From Chitinophagales bacterium (GTDB taxonomy: Bacteria > Bacteroidota > Bacteroidia > Chitinophagales > Chitinophagaceae), in NCBI GenBank assembly GCA_015655015.1, contig JAATFV010000036.1, forward strand, positions 22,253 to 86,252: a stretch of 64,000 nucleotides of DNA. Direction: 5' to 3'. Positions 27,685-34,867 of the stretch are shown piece by piece. The notes below the pieces were generated by a model. The model was not told the DNA's origin. It saw nothing but the letters and a program-made list of their open reading frames with translations, and searched no databases. Each line of letters begins with the position of its first letter. The stretch's first letter is position 1. The position numbers were made by a program, and so were the translations under genes.

Positions 27685-27764
27685 TCGCGGGCTTCTCCCC
27701 CAATGTTGGCACTTTACTTCCTGTTCATTAAACAAAGCCCCCCCCTCTCTTGTAGTAAAAGATC

Positions 27765-28643
27765 ATGAACGTCTTTACCATCAAGGATCTGGAGAACCTA
27801 TCAGGTATCAAGGCCCATACTATCCGCATATGGGAACAGCGGTATAATTTTCTAAAACCCTGTCGTACAGAAACAAATATCCGCTATTACTGCAACGAGG
27901 AATTAAAGACCCTTTTGAATATATCCCTGCTGAATAAATACGGATATAAGATCTCGCAGATCGATAAGATGAGCGAACAGGAGTTGAATACCAGGCTGCT
28001 TTTCCTTTTAGATAAGAATGCCCGCCAGGAGAGGATCGTTATCGAGCTGATCGCCTATATGATCGACCTTGATATCGAAAGCTTCGAACAGGTGCTGGAC
28101 AATTATATTGAGATGAATGGGATTGACAAGTCGATCGACCAGATCATTTTCCCCTTTCTTCACCGCATTGGTATCCTTTGGCTTACCAATCATATCCATC
28201 CTGCCCAGGAACACCTGGTGTCAAATATCATCCGCCAGAAACTAATTGTAGGAATAGAAGGGGCCATACCCCGGGTAAACGCCAATAGAACGGTGCTCCT
28301 GTTCCTGCCGGAAGGTGAGTATCATGAACTGGGGCTACTCTACGTATACTATCTTTTAAAGAGGCAGGGCGCCAGAGTGCTCTATCTGGGCGCCGATATG
28401 CCCCTAAAAGATGTGGAGATGGTCTGCCGGTTCAAGAACCCTGATTACCTGTATACGCATCTTACCGGGATCGCGGGAAATTTTAACTTTGAGAAATTTC
28501 TTTCCCAAACCAGCCAGCGAATGCCGGGAATACCCCTTGTCATTTCCGGCGAACTGGCCCGGACCCAGATGCGAAAGATACCTTCCGGGGTGAATTTCAA
28601 GCGATCCCTGCCCGAAGTGCTGGAGTTTGTTTCTACCCTATAG
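27765..28643 (+). CDS. CarH-type MerR regulator with adenosylcobalamin-binding domain
   Basis: 292 aa. Residues 1-75 are a MerR HTH (FTIKDLENLSGIKAHTIRIWEQRY). Residues 85-160 form the helical B12-cap with Wx9EH (Trp139, Glu149, His150). Residues 175-290 are the Rossmann-like B12 domain with ExHxxG (Glu185, His187, Gly190). These two motifs are hallmarks of CarH, which represses in the dark as an AdoB12 tetramer and is released by light. The next genes, an ECF sigma factor and idi, match the isoprenoid/carotenoid setting of CarH. Whether it senses light here is inferred. Confidence 0.85.
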   Translation: MNVFTIKDLENLSGIKAHTIRIWEQRYNFLKPCRTETNIRYYCNEELKTLLNISLLNKYGYKISQIDKMSEQELNTRLLFLLDKNARQERIVIELIAYMIDLDIESFEQVLDNYIEMNGIDKSIDQIIFPFLHRIGILWLTNHIHPAQEHLVSNIIRQKLIVGIEGAIPRVNANRTVLLFLPEGEYHELGLLYVYYLLKRQGARVLYLGADMPLKDVEMVCRFKNPDYLYTHLTGIAGNFNFEKFLSQTSQRMPGIPLVISGELARTQMRKIPSGVNFKRSLPEVLEFVSTL

Positions 28644-28843
28644 AACCGGCATTTATCTGCGTCCTGTAAGCTGTCCCGCCTTGCTGTAGTTCCTGCAAGC
28701 TCCCCGCTTTGCCCATGACTGCTCTAATCTGCCTATTTTACCCCCTCCTGCCACCCCGTCAGTCTCTGCGCCAAAGGCCCATTTTTTGCATATACAGAAT
28801 AGGCAGGAAGTAATGAATTGATTGTCTTTCCATTAATATTTTA

Positions 28844-28865
28844 ACTAAACCACTAGACACTAAAG
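28844..28865 (+). promoter_or_regulatory. Three heptamer direct repeats abutting the sigma-factor promoter
   Basis: ACTAAAC, ACTAGAC and ACTAAAG occur at 28844, 28852 and 28859, immediately before the -33 TTTG. Direct repeats at a promoter are how CarH-type MerR tetramers bind, so this is a candidate operator for the regulator just upstream. The rest of the 283-bp gap (28644-28843) holds no ORF or hairpin that I can support. Confidence 0.45.
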
Positions 28866-28897
28866 TTTGTCTTCCTTCCCTTTTGTGTTTAAATTTG
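28866..28897 (+). promoter_or_regulatory. Bacteroidota-type promoter of the ECF sigma gene
   Basis: TTTG at 28866-28869, a 20-bp spacer, then TAAATTTG at 28890-28897. This matches the Bacteroidota consensus of TTG(N17-23)TAnnTTTG. The start codon follows 30 bp later at 28927. It is among the clearest promoters in the window. Confidence 0.75.
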
Positions 28898-28926
28898 CGA
28901 TTAAGATCATTAAACATTTTGTTAAC

Positions 28927-29427
28927 ATGGCAACCTTAGAATTTAACCAGCTTTTGGTGAATAATGCGGAGTTTTTAAAGCCCTTCGCTATCACGCTGAC
29001 CCGTGATTCTGAAGCTGCAAAAGACCTTTTCCAGGAGACTTTATACCGTGCCTTAGCTAATAAGGATAAATATAATGTGGGTACCAATATCAAGGCATGG
29101 CTGTATACCATCATGCGGAATATTTTTATCAATAACTATCGCCGCAAAGCCAAGCAGAACACCATTTTCGACAGCACCCCCAATGAATTCTTATTGAATT
29201 CCACTCAAATGGCGATCCCTGGGACAGTAGAAGGCAATTTGCGCGTTAAGGACATCCAGGCAGCTATTCATAAGCTGCCGGAGATCTTCCGCAATCCTTT
29301 CCTGCTCTACTTTGACGGCTTTAAATACCACGAGATCTCCGAAATGTTGCAGGAGCCGCTGGGAACGATCAAAAGCCGCATACACTTTGCCCGCAAATTA
29401 TTAAAAACGCAAATTCAGCGATTTTAA
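28927..29427 (+). CDS. ECF RNA polymerase sigma factor
   Basis: 166 aa from the ATG at 28927; the TTG at 28867 in the same frame lies within the promoter and is rejected. Region 2 (LTRDSEAAKDLFQETLYRAL, NIKAWLYTIMRNIFINNYRR) and region 4 (YHEISEMLQEPLGTIKSRIHFARKLL) are complete. No anti-sigma gene is adjacent. It sits between a CarH-type regulator and idi, the arrangement in Bacteroidota carotenoid clusters. It shares one base with idi (TAATG). Confidence 0.9.
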   Translation: MATLEFNQLLVNNAEFLKPFAITLTRDSEAAKDLFQETLYRALANKDKYNVGTNIKAWLYTIMRNIFINNYRRKAKQNTIFDSTPNEFLLNSTQMAIPGTVEGNLRVKDIQAAIHKLPEIFRNPFLLYFDGFKYHEISEMLQEPLGTIKSRIHFARKLLKTQIQRF

Positions 29428-29966
29428 TGGACAACAGGCAGGACGAAGTTATCCTGGTAGACGAACAAGATACCCCATTGGGCGCCATGGAAAAAATGGA
29501 AGCTCACCGCAAAGCCCTTTTACATAGGGCTTTCAGCGTTTTTATCTTTAATGGAAAGGGGGAAATGCTTCTGCAGCAACGGGCCTCCCGGAAATACCAT
29601 AGCGCAGGATTATGGACCAACGCCTGCTGTAGTCACCCGAGGCCGGGTGAAGATACGCGGGATGCCGCTATACGCCGTTTAAAGGAAGAATTGGGATTCA
29701 CCACCGACCTGCAAAAGATATTTGATTTCACCTACAAAACAGCATTCGGGAATGGTCTGACGGAGTTCGAGTTCGATCATGTCTTTGTAGGGAGGTATGA
29801 TGAGCCTGTCTTTCCTAATAGAGAAGAAGTGGGGGATTATTGCTTTAAGACCCTGGATGAGATCGGCAGTGACCTGGAGACGGATCCGCTTAGCTATACC
29901 AGCTGGTTCCACCTGGCTTTCCCCCGGATAAAGACCTGGATGGCGGAGTCTTACTCGCAAAGCTGA
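29427..29966 (+). CDS. idi: Isopentenyl-diphosphate delta-isomerase, type I
   Basis: 179 aa Nudix-fold enzyme interconverting IPP and DMAPP. LWTNACCSHPRPGED has the catalytic cysteine and metal-site histidine, EELGF belongs to the Nudix box, and LTEFEFDHVFVG carries the second set of acidic residues. The start overlaps the sigma stop by one base. The 3' end overlaps the convergent next gene by 16 bp. Confidence 0.93.
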   Translation: MDNRQDEVILVDEQDTPLGAMEKMEAHRKALLHRAFSVFIFNGKGEMLLQQRASRKYHSAGLWTNACCSHPRPGEDTRDAAIRRLKEELGFTTDLQKIFDFTYKTAFGNGLTEFEFDHVFVGRYDEPVFPNREEVGDYCFKTLDEIGSDLETDPLSYTSWFHLAFPRIKTWMAESYSQS

Positions 29967-30490
29967 ATGACTTCCGTACCCAGGGTGCTGAACTGGAAAA
30001 ATTTCACTTTCCCGGCTGCGCCCATGACATCATAATGCAGGATCAGCGTACCGTACTGCATTTCATATGCATCCCAGAGATCGTCCTTCATTTTAGGATT
30101 ACCCAGCGTGCTGAATTGGCTGCCCCGTTTGGAGCCCAGCAGAGGAATGCTGAGCTTCCCGATGAATTTCGGACCGATCTCTATATAATCCCTGGTAGTA
30201 TAAAAGTAAACATCCTTGTCCTTGAAAAATACTCCGCCGCCGCACTTGCTGGTGGCAGCCCCTTCCTCTTCAGCGCTGGTAAAACAGGGGAATTTGGCCT
30301 TGATCTCGGCCCATCCGTAGTTCGGCTTCATTTCATTCACCGTGCCATTCAAAATATCCACATAGAACGCGGGACATATCACCTTCGTCTTCAGCTGACC
30401 CATGGCAACGGAGAGGAAGCTCATGAACAGGGTGAGAACGAGCATTTTCCTGGATGCTGTTTGGAGGAATTCAGGGATCTTGAGTCTCAT
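29951..30490 (-). CDS. Secreted protein of unknown function
   Basis: 179 aa with an N-terminal signal peptide (KMLVLTLFMSFLSVAMGQ, cleaved near residue 31). The mature part is rich in beta-prone segments, with KCGGGVFFKDKDVYFYTT in the middle and the repeated phrase QFSTLG twice (GSQFSTLGNPK, FQFSTLGTE). I do not recognise a family. Convergent with idi, overlapping it by 16 bp. Likely periplasmic or surface, role unknown. Confidence 0.6.
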   Translation of the reverse strand: MRLKIPEFLQTASRKMLVLTLFMSFLSVAMGQLKTKVICPAFYVDILNGTVNEMKPNYGWAEIKAKFPCFTSAEEEGAATSKCGGGVFFKDKDVYFYTTRDYIEIGPKFIGKLSIPLLGSKRGSQFSTLGNPKMKDDLWDAYEMQYGTLILHYDVMGAAGKVKFFQFSTLGTEVIQLCE

Positions 30491-30590
30491 AAGTAAGTAT
30501 CGTTGTTTAATCCACTCTTATTACTGCAAATTCCTTGCTAAAAATCCCCTGTTTCACTAAAGGAGGAATAAAAATCCGAAGTTCCGGGGG

Positions 30591-31127
30591 TTAAATAATT
30601 CCCATCAATAAAAAAACGATCCCTATGATCGTGAGCACGATCCCTCCGAACCAAAGCTTCTTTCTTTTGGTCAGGATAGCGATCGCGGAGATGGCGATGG
30701 CGATCTGAAAGCAGGTAACGGCGGTTGCCAGGGGGACATGCCTGCTTAAATGCCATTCGGAGCTTTTCTCAGCTTCTTCAGCCGTCTTTTTGATGGATTC
30801 CTTCTCTTTCTCGTAACGGGCGATCAGCTGGCTGTTATCTTCTTTCGGCGGAGTGACGGCGAGGGTGCGCAGGATCTTATCTGTACTGGAGGCTATTTCT
30901 TCCTTCAGGTTCTTAGACTGGTAGAAGCTCCATGAATCCGAAGCCTTGACCCGTTCGATCAGCGCTTCGTTGGCGTGGTGCCCGGCCAGTAACCCGGCCA
31001 CAGCCGCCAATACAGCCATAAAGGCAGTAGAGAGGGCTACGTATAAGATCCATTTTTCCTTTTGTTCTTCTGCTTTCTCCTGGATCTCTTCGTGGAGGTG
31101 CTCGGTAGGTATTTCTATTTCTTCCAT
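30591..31127 (-). CDS. DUF4337 membrane protein
   Basis: 178 aa. An acidic N-terminus (HLHEEIQEKAEEQKEKW) leads into one transmembrane segment (ILYVALSTAFMAVLAAVAGLLAG), then ASDSWSFYQSKNLKEE, a charged coiled-coil stretch, and two C-terminal transmembrane segments. This order matches DUF4337, whose function is not known. A terminator separates it from carB upstream. Confidence 0.75.
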   Translation of the reverse strand: MEEIEIPTEHLHEEIQEKAEEQKEKWILYVALSTAFMAVLAAVAGLLAGHHANEALIERVKASDSWSFYQSKNLKEEIASSTDKILRTLAVTPPKEDNSQLIARYEKEKESIKKTAEEAEKSSEWHLSRHVPLATAVTCFQIAIAISAIAILTKRKKLWFGGIVLTIIGIVFLLMGII

Positions 31128-31145
31128 GATAGTAAATTAGAAAAA

Positions 31146-31171
31146 AGCCGCCACGAATTTTCGGGACGGCT
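31146..31171 (-). terminator. Intrinsic terminator after carB
   Basis: On the minus strand AGCCG pairs with CGGCT, with a partly paired interior, and is followed by six T. It lies 23 bp beyond the carB stop and 19 bp before the DUF4337 start. Confidence 0.7.
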
Positions 31172-31193
31172 TCTTAAATTATAAAAGATAAAC

Positions 31194-34019
31194 TTATTTG
31201 CTTAAATACATGCTCCTGTCCTTATACAGCTGCCGGAAATAAGGATCACGCAGATCTTTGATAAACCGGATCGCCTCACCCGTAGATTTCATTTCAGGTC
31301 CCAGCTCTTTATTCACACCGGGGAATTTATTGAAGCTGAACACCGGCTCCTTGATGGCGAAGCCTTTCAGCTTCTTCTCAAATTTGAAATCCGTGAGCTT
31401 GTGGCCGCCGATCATCACTTTCGTTGTAATATTGAGATAAGGTATCTGGTAGGCTTTTGCAATGAACGGAGTCGTCCGGGATGCCCTGGGATTGGCTTCG
31501 ATGACAAATACCTTCCCATTTTTTATGGCGAACTGGAGATTGATAAGCCCTTTGATATTCAGGGCCCTTGCAATTTTCTCCGCATAATGCTCCATGGTAG
31601 TCACCACCAGGGGGGTAAGGTTGAAGACGGGCAGCACCGCATGACTGTCCCCGCTGTGAATGCCTGCCGGCTCGATATGCTCCATTACGCCCATTACGTG
31701 AAAATTCTCCCCATCGAAGATGGCGTCTACTTCCGCTTCCTGGCAGCGATCCAGGAAATGGTCGATCAATATTTTGTTGCCGGGAAGGTGTTTCAGCAGG
31801 CTCACGACCGCCTTTTCCACTTCCTCATCATTAAGGACAATGCGCATACGCTGGCCTCCCAATACATAGCTGGGACGGACGAGCACCGGGTAGCCTACTT
31901 TATTGGCCACCAGCACGGCATCGTCCACATCGAGGGCTGTGCCATAATCAGGATAAGGGATATCCAGCTCTTTCAGCATATCGCTGAACCGGCCCCTGTC
32001 TTCGGCAATATCCATGCTATCATAGGAAGTGCCGATGATCGGTATTCCTTTTTTATGGAGGAATTCCGCCAGCTTCAGCGCGGTCTGCCCTCCCAGCTGA
32101 ACGATCACGCCTTCCGGTTTTTCATGTTCGATGATCTCCCAAAGATGCTCCCAATATACCGGTTCGAAGTACAATTTATCGGCGATATCAAAATCGGTAG
32201 AGACCGTTTCAGGATTACAGTTCACCATGATGGCCTCATAACCGCATTCCTTGATGGCCAGCAGCCCGTGTACGCAGCAGTAGTCAAATTCAATACCCTG
32301 GCCGATCCGGTTGGGGCCCGACCCGAGAACGATGATCTTCTTTTTGTCGCTGACCTTACTTTCATTGGCATGCCCGCCTTCGAAAGTGGAATAGAAATAG
32401 GGGGTCTTAGCGGCAAACTCTGCTGAACAGGTATCCACCATTTTAAAGACCCGGGTGATGCCGGCGGCTTTTCTTTTCTCGTACAGCTCGTCTTCCGTAC
32501 CATTGTTCATGATGTGGCAGATCTGGTCATCGCTGAACCCCATGGTTTTGGCTTCCCGCAGCAAGGCATCGGGAAGGGTGTCCATTTTATATTTTCCCAG
32601 CTCCTTTTCCATGGTACAGATCTTCTGTATCTCATAGAGGAACCAGCGATCGATCCCATTGGTGGCTTTGGAGATGGTGCCTACGGAAATGCCGGCCATG
32701 AGGGCATCCTTAATGCGGAAGATACGATCCCACTTCGGGGTCTTGATATACTCCAGCAGCTCTTCGGCGCGCATCAGGCTCTTTCCATAATAACCCAGCC
32801 CGATGGCGTTGTTCTCAAGGCTCTGACAGGCTTTTTGTACCGCCTCGGTAAAACTTCTGCCGATAGCCATCACTTCACCCACGCTCTTCATCTGCAGGCC
32901 CAGGGTATCATTGGCTCCCTTGAACTTGTCGAAGTTCCAACGGGGTATTTTAACGATCACATAGTCCTGTACCGGCTCAAAATAAGCAGAGGTAGTGCCG
33001 GTGATCTGATTCTTCAATTCATCCAGGGTATAACCGATGGCCAGCTTGGCGGCGATCTTGGCGATGGGGTATCCTGTAGCTTTCGAGGCCAGGGCGGAGG
33101 AACGGCTTACCCGGGGATTGATCTCGATGGCGATGATCTCTTCCGTAGAAGGGTTGAGGGCGAACTGCACGTTGCAGCCTCCGGAAAAATTACCCAGATC
33201 CCGCATCATCATGATGGCTGTGTTGCGCATCAGCTGGAAAGCGGTATCGCTGAGGGTCATTGCAGGAGCCACGGTAATGGAATCCCCGGTATGAACGCCC
33301 ATCGGATCAAAGTTCTCTACGGTACATATGATCACGACATTATCATTGGCGTCTCTCAGTAATTCCAGCTCAAATTCTTTCCAGCCCAGGACTGCCTTTT
33401 CTACCAGCACTTCATGGATGGGAGAGGCTTGCAGCCCTCTGTTCAGGGCTTCGTCCAGGTCATCCTTGTCATGTACAAAACCCCCTCCGGTGCCCCCCAG
33501 GGTAAAAGAAGGGCGGATCACCAGCGGGAAGCCGATCTCCTGGGCAAATTCTTTGCCTTCCAAAAAGGAGTTGGCTGTTTTAGCCTCGGCGACAGGTACG
33601 CCCAGCTGGATCATCCACTGCCGGAATTTTTCCCGGTCTTCTGCTTTATCGATGGCTTTTATATCCACCCCGATCAGCCTGACCTTGTATTTTTCCCATA
33701 TTCCAAGGTCTTCCGCCTCTTTTGCCAGGTTCAGCGCGGTTTGGCCGCCCATGGTAGGCAATACGGCATCTATCTTGTTCTCTTCCAGTATCTGTTCGAT
33801 ACTTTCTACTGTTAAGGGGAGCAGGTATACCTTATCGGCCATCATGGGGTCGGTCATGATCGTGGCCGGATTGCTATTGATCAGGATCACTTCCACCCCC
33901 TCCTCCCGGAGGCTGCGGGCAGCCTGGGTGCCGGAGTAATCAAATTCACAAGCCTGGCCGATGATAATAGGGCCGCTACCAATGATAAGAACGGAATGAA
34001 TCGAGGAATCTTTAGGCAT
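31194..34019 (-). CDS. carB: Carbamoyl-phosphate synthase large subunit, without allosteric domain
   Basis: 941 aa from the ATG at 34019; the frame stays open to 34190 but that extension lies upstream of the promoter and is not CarB. Two ATP-grasp halves are present, starting [20 protein letters not shown]-like and [17 protein letters not shown]. It ends at KDRSMYLSK, just where E. coli CarB (about 1073 aa) enters its C-terminal MGS-like allosteric domain. The short form is common in Bacteroidota. It makes carbamoyl phosphate for arginine and pyrimidines. carA is not in the window. Confidence 0.93.
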   Translation of the reverse strand: MPKDSSIHSVLIIGSGPIIIGQACEFDYSGTQAARSLREEGVEVILINSNPATIMTDPMMADKVYLLPLTVESIEQILEENKIDAVLPTMGGQTALNLAKEAEDLGIWEKYKVRLIGVDIKAIDKAEDREKFRQWMIQLGVPVAEAKTANSFLEGKEFAQEIGFPLVIRPSFTLGGTGGGFVHDKDDLDEALNRGLQASPIHEVLVEKAVLGWKEFELELLRDANDNVVIICTVENFDPMGVHTGDSITVAPAMTLSDTAFQLMRNTAIMMMRDLGNFSGGCNVQFALNPSTEEIIAIEINPRVSRSSALASKATGYPIAKIAAKLAIGYTLDELKNQITGTTSAYFEPVQDYVIVKIPRWNFDKFKGANDTLGLQMKSVGEVMAIGRSFTEAVQKACQSLENNAIGLGYYGKSLMRAEELLEYIKTPKWDRIFRIKDALMAGISVGTISKATNGIDRWFLYEIQKICTMEKELGKYKMDTLPDALLREAKTMGFSDDQICHIMNNGTEDELYEKRKAAGITRVFKMVDTCSAEFAAKTPYFYSTFEGGHANESKVSDKKKIIVLGSGPNRIGQGIEFDYCCVHGLLAIKECGYEAIMVNCNPETVSTDFDIADKLYFEPVYWEHLWEIIEHEKPEGVIVQLGGQTALKLAEFLHKKGIPIIGTSYDSMDIAEDRGRFSDMLKELDIPYPDYGTALDVDDAVLVANKVGYPVLVRPSYVLGGQRMRIVLNDEEVEKAVVSLLKHLPGNKILIDHFLDRCQEAEVDAIFDGENFHVMGVMEHIEPAGIHSGDSHAVLPVFNLTPLVVTTMEHYAEKIARALNIKGLINLQFAIKNGKVFVIEANPRASRTTPFIAKAYQIPYLNITTKVMIGGHKLTDFKFEKKLKGFAIKEPVFSFNKFPGVNKELGPEMKSTGEAIRFIKDLRDPYFRQLYKDRSMYLSK

Positions 34020-34042
34020 AATGGGAAAAAAATAAAATTGCG

Positions 34043-34076
34043 CAAAGGTACAGTAAGTGAGGCGATTTTTTACAAA
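34043..34076 (-). promoter_or_regulatory. carB promoter
   Basis: On the minus strand, TTTG (34073-34076), a 22-bp spacer, and TACCTTTG (34043-34050), ending 24 bp before the carB ATG. The -33 TTTG is the end of the T-tract of the hairpin at 34077-34097, so promoter and terminator share bases. Confidence 0.65.
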
Positions 34077-34097
34077 AAAAACGCCAAGGGCGTTTTT
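34077..34097 (-). terminator. Hairpin with T-tract upstream of carB
   Basis: A 9-bp stem (AAAAACGCC with GGCGTTTTT), 3-base loop. On the minus strand it is followed by a run of T, an intrinsic terminator pattern. It lies before the carB promoter, so it insulates carB from upstream transcription rather than attenuating it. Confidence 0.65.
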
Positions 34098-34120
34098 GCG
34101 CGTAGCGCCATCATTAGACA

Positions 34121-34153
34121 CGAGAGCCCGAAAGTCCACCTTTCGGGCTCTCG
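34121..34153. repeat. Perfect 14-bp inverted repeat
   Basis: CGAGAGCCCGAAAG and its exact complement flank the loop TCCAC. It sits between a small gene's terminator and the carB hairpin. The sequence ATCATTAGAC just before it recurs at 53491. May be a second insulator hairpin. Confidence 0.8.
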
Positions 34154-34219
34154 CTCTCCCGGGACTGTTCCAAGGGCCAACTCCTCCCACCGGGGAGAAG
34201 ATTCCCCGTCATTTTTTTT

Positions 34220-34249
34220 AAAAAAAGCCCCGGTCGGCTGACCAGGGCT
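34220..34249 (-). terminator. Intrinsic terminator of the small membrane-protein gene
   Basis: On the minus strand AGCCC-mismatch-GGTC / GACC-mismatch-GGGCT with a four-base loop, then seven T. It is 65 bp after the stop of the small gene at 34314. Confidence 0.7.
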
Positions 34250-34313
34250 CATATAGATTAAAATATGATTAACAATTGGAACGATTGGGCGTCGTCCAAG
34301 CAGCTAAAGACTT

Positions 34314-34529
34314 CTAGTTATTATGGAAGGCGGCCATCTCGATATCGTCCAGCACAACTCCTCCCTTACGGGCAATAGACTTCCGCTCCGCCATTAACCG
34401 GCGATTATCATATTTACTCCGGATCTTGAAGACAAATTTCTGCTTGGCTTCTTCACCCTTAACCAGGCCAACCATTCCTCCGATGGTCACTGCCAGAAAT
34501 ACTACCATTTTGTTTTTTACCCCTTTCAT
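34314..34529 (-). CDS. Small single-span membrane protein, unknown function
   Basis: 71 aa from the ATG at 34529 (MKGVKNKMVVFLAVTIGGMV); an upstream in-frame ATG at 34574 would add 15 basic residues. One hydrophobic segment (residues 8-25) is followed by a very basic stretch (KFVFKIRSKYDNRRLMAERK) and an acidic end (VLDDIEMAAF). No family recognised. It has its own terminator, supporting a real transcript. The 338 bp between it and the next gene hold A/T-rich DNA with no ORF, and only the weak -7 box listed below. Confidence 0.5.
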   Translation of the reverse strand: MKGVKNKMVVFLAVTIGGMVGLVKGEEAKQKFVFKIRSKYDNRRLMAERKSIARKGGVVLDDIEMAAFHNN

Positions 34530-34858
34530 AGCTGCTCTTTTGATGGTGGAAAATCGCCACCTGTTATAAGACAACGATCATAAGCCAAATGCTGTACCAA
34601 ACTTTAAAAAAAACCTACCCTTTTCGTAGTATTTTTTTAAGACCCCTTTCTCTGCACTGAATTATAATTATTTACCGGCGAAAACCTCTCTTTTCAACCC
34701 CGTATATACGAAAAAGAGGCTTCCCCGGATTTAACAAGTATGGAATGGTTTAGTTCATTTTTGGAAATCATTTCCTGTTTCCGGAACATTAGCTGTTCGC
34801 CGGAGAAACATTAAGTTTTTAAAAGCGCATCTCCGGCACGTTTTCCCATGAGGAATGA

Positions 34859-34866
34859 TAAATTTG
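34859..34866 (+). promoter_or_regulatory. -7-like box next to the M23 peptidase start
   Basis: TAAATTTG lies one base before the first ATG (34868). No good -33 TTTG is seen at the right distance. If it is the real -7 box, translation would start at the third ATG (34880) or the transcript is leaderless. Confidence 0.35.
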
Positions 34867-34867
34867 C

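Noticed and set aside
28867-28926. TTG start of the ECF sigma factor 60 bp upstream
   Set aside because: It lies inside the promoter, and the ATG at 28927 gives the normal sigma length.
30035-30496. 153-aa plus-strand frame opposite the secreted protein gene
   Set aside because: The minus-strand frame has a good signal peptide; the plus frame has none and resembles no family.
31401-33362. Long open frames (up to 341 aa) opposite carB
   Set aside because: They are antisense to a clearly conserved enzyme, have no family signal and reflect the codon bias of carB.
34020-34153. Possible pyrimidine attenuator or leader upstream of carB
   Set aside because: The hairpin with T-tract lies before a good carB promoter (TTTG-N22-TACCTTTG), so the transcript would start after it. 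An attenuator must lie downstream of the start.
34020-34190. N-terminal extension of CarB to an upstream ATG
   Set aside because: The extra 57 residues are not CarB-like and are encoded over the hairpin and promoter.
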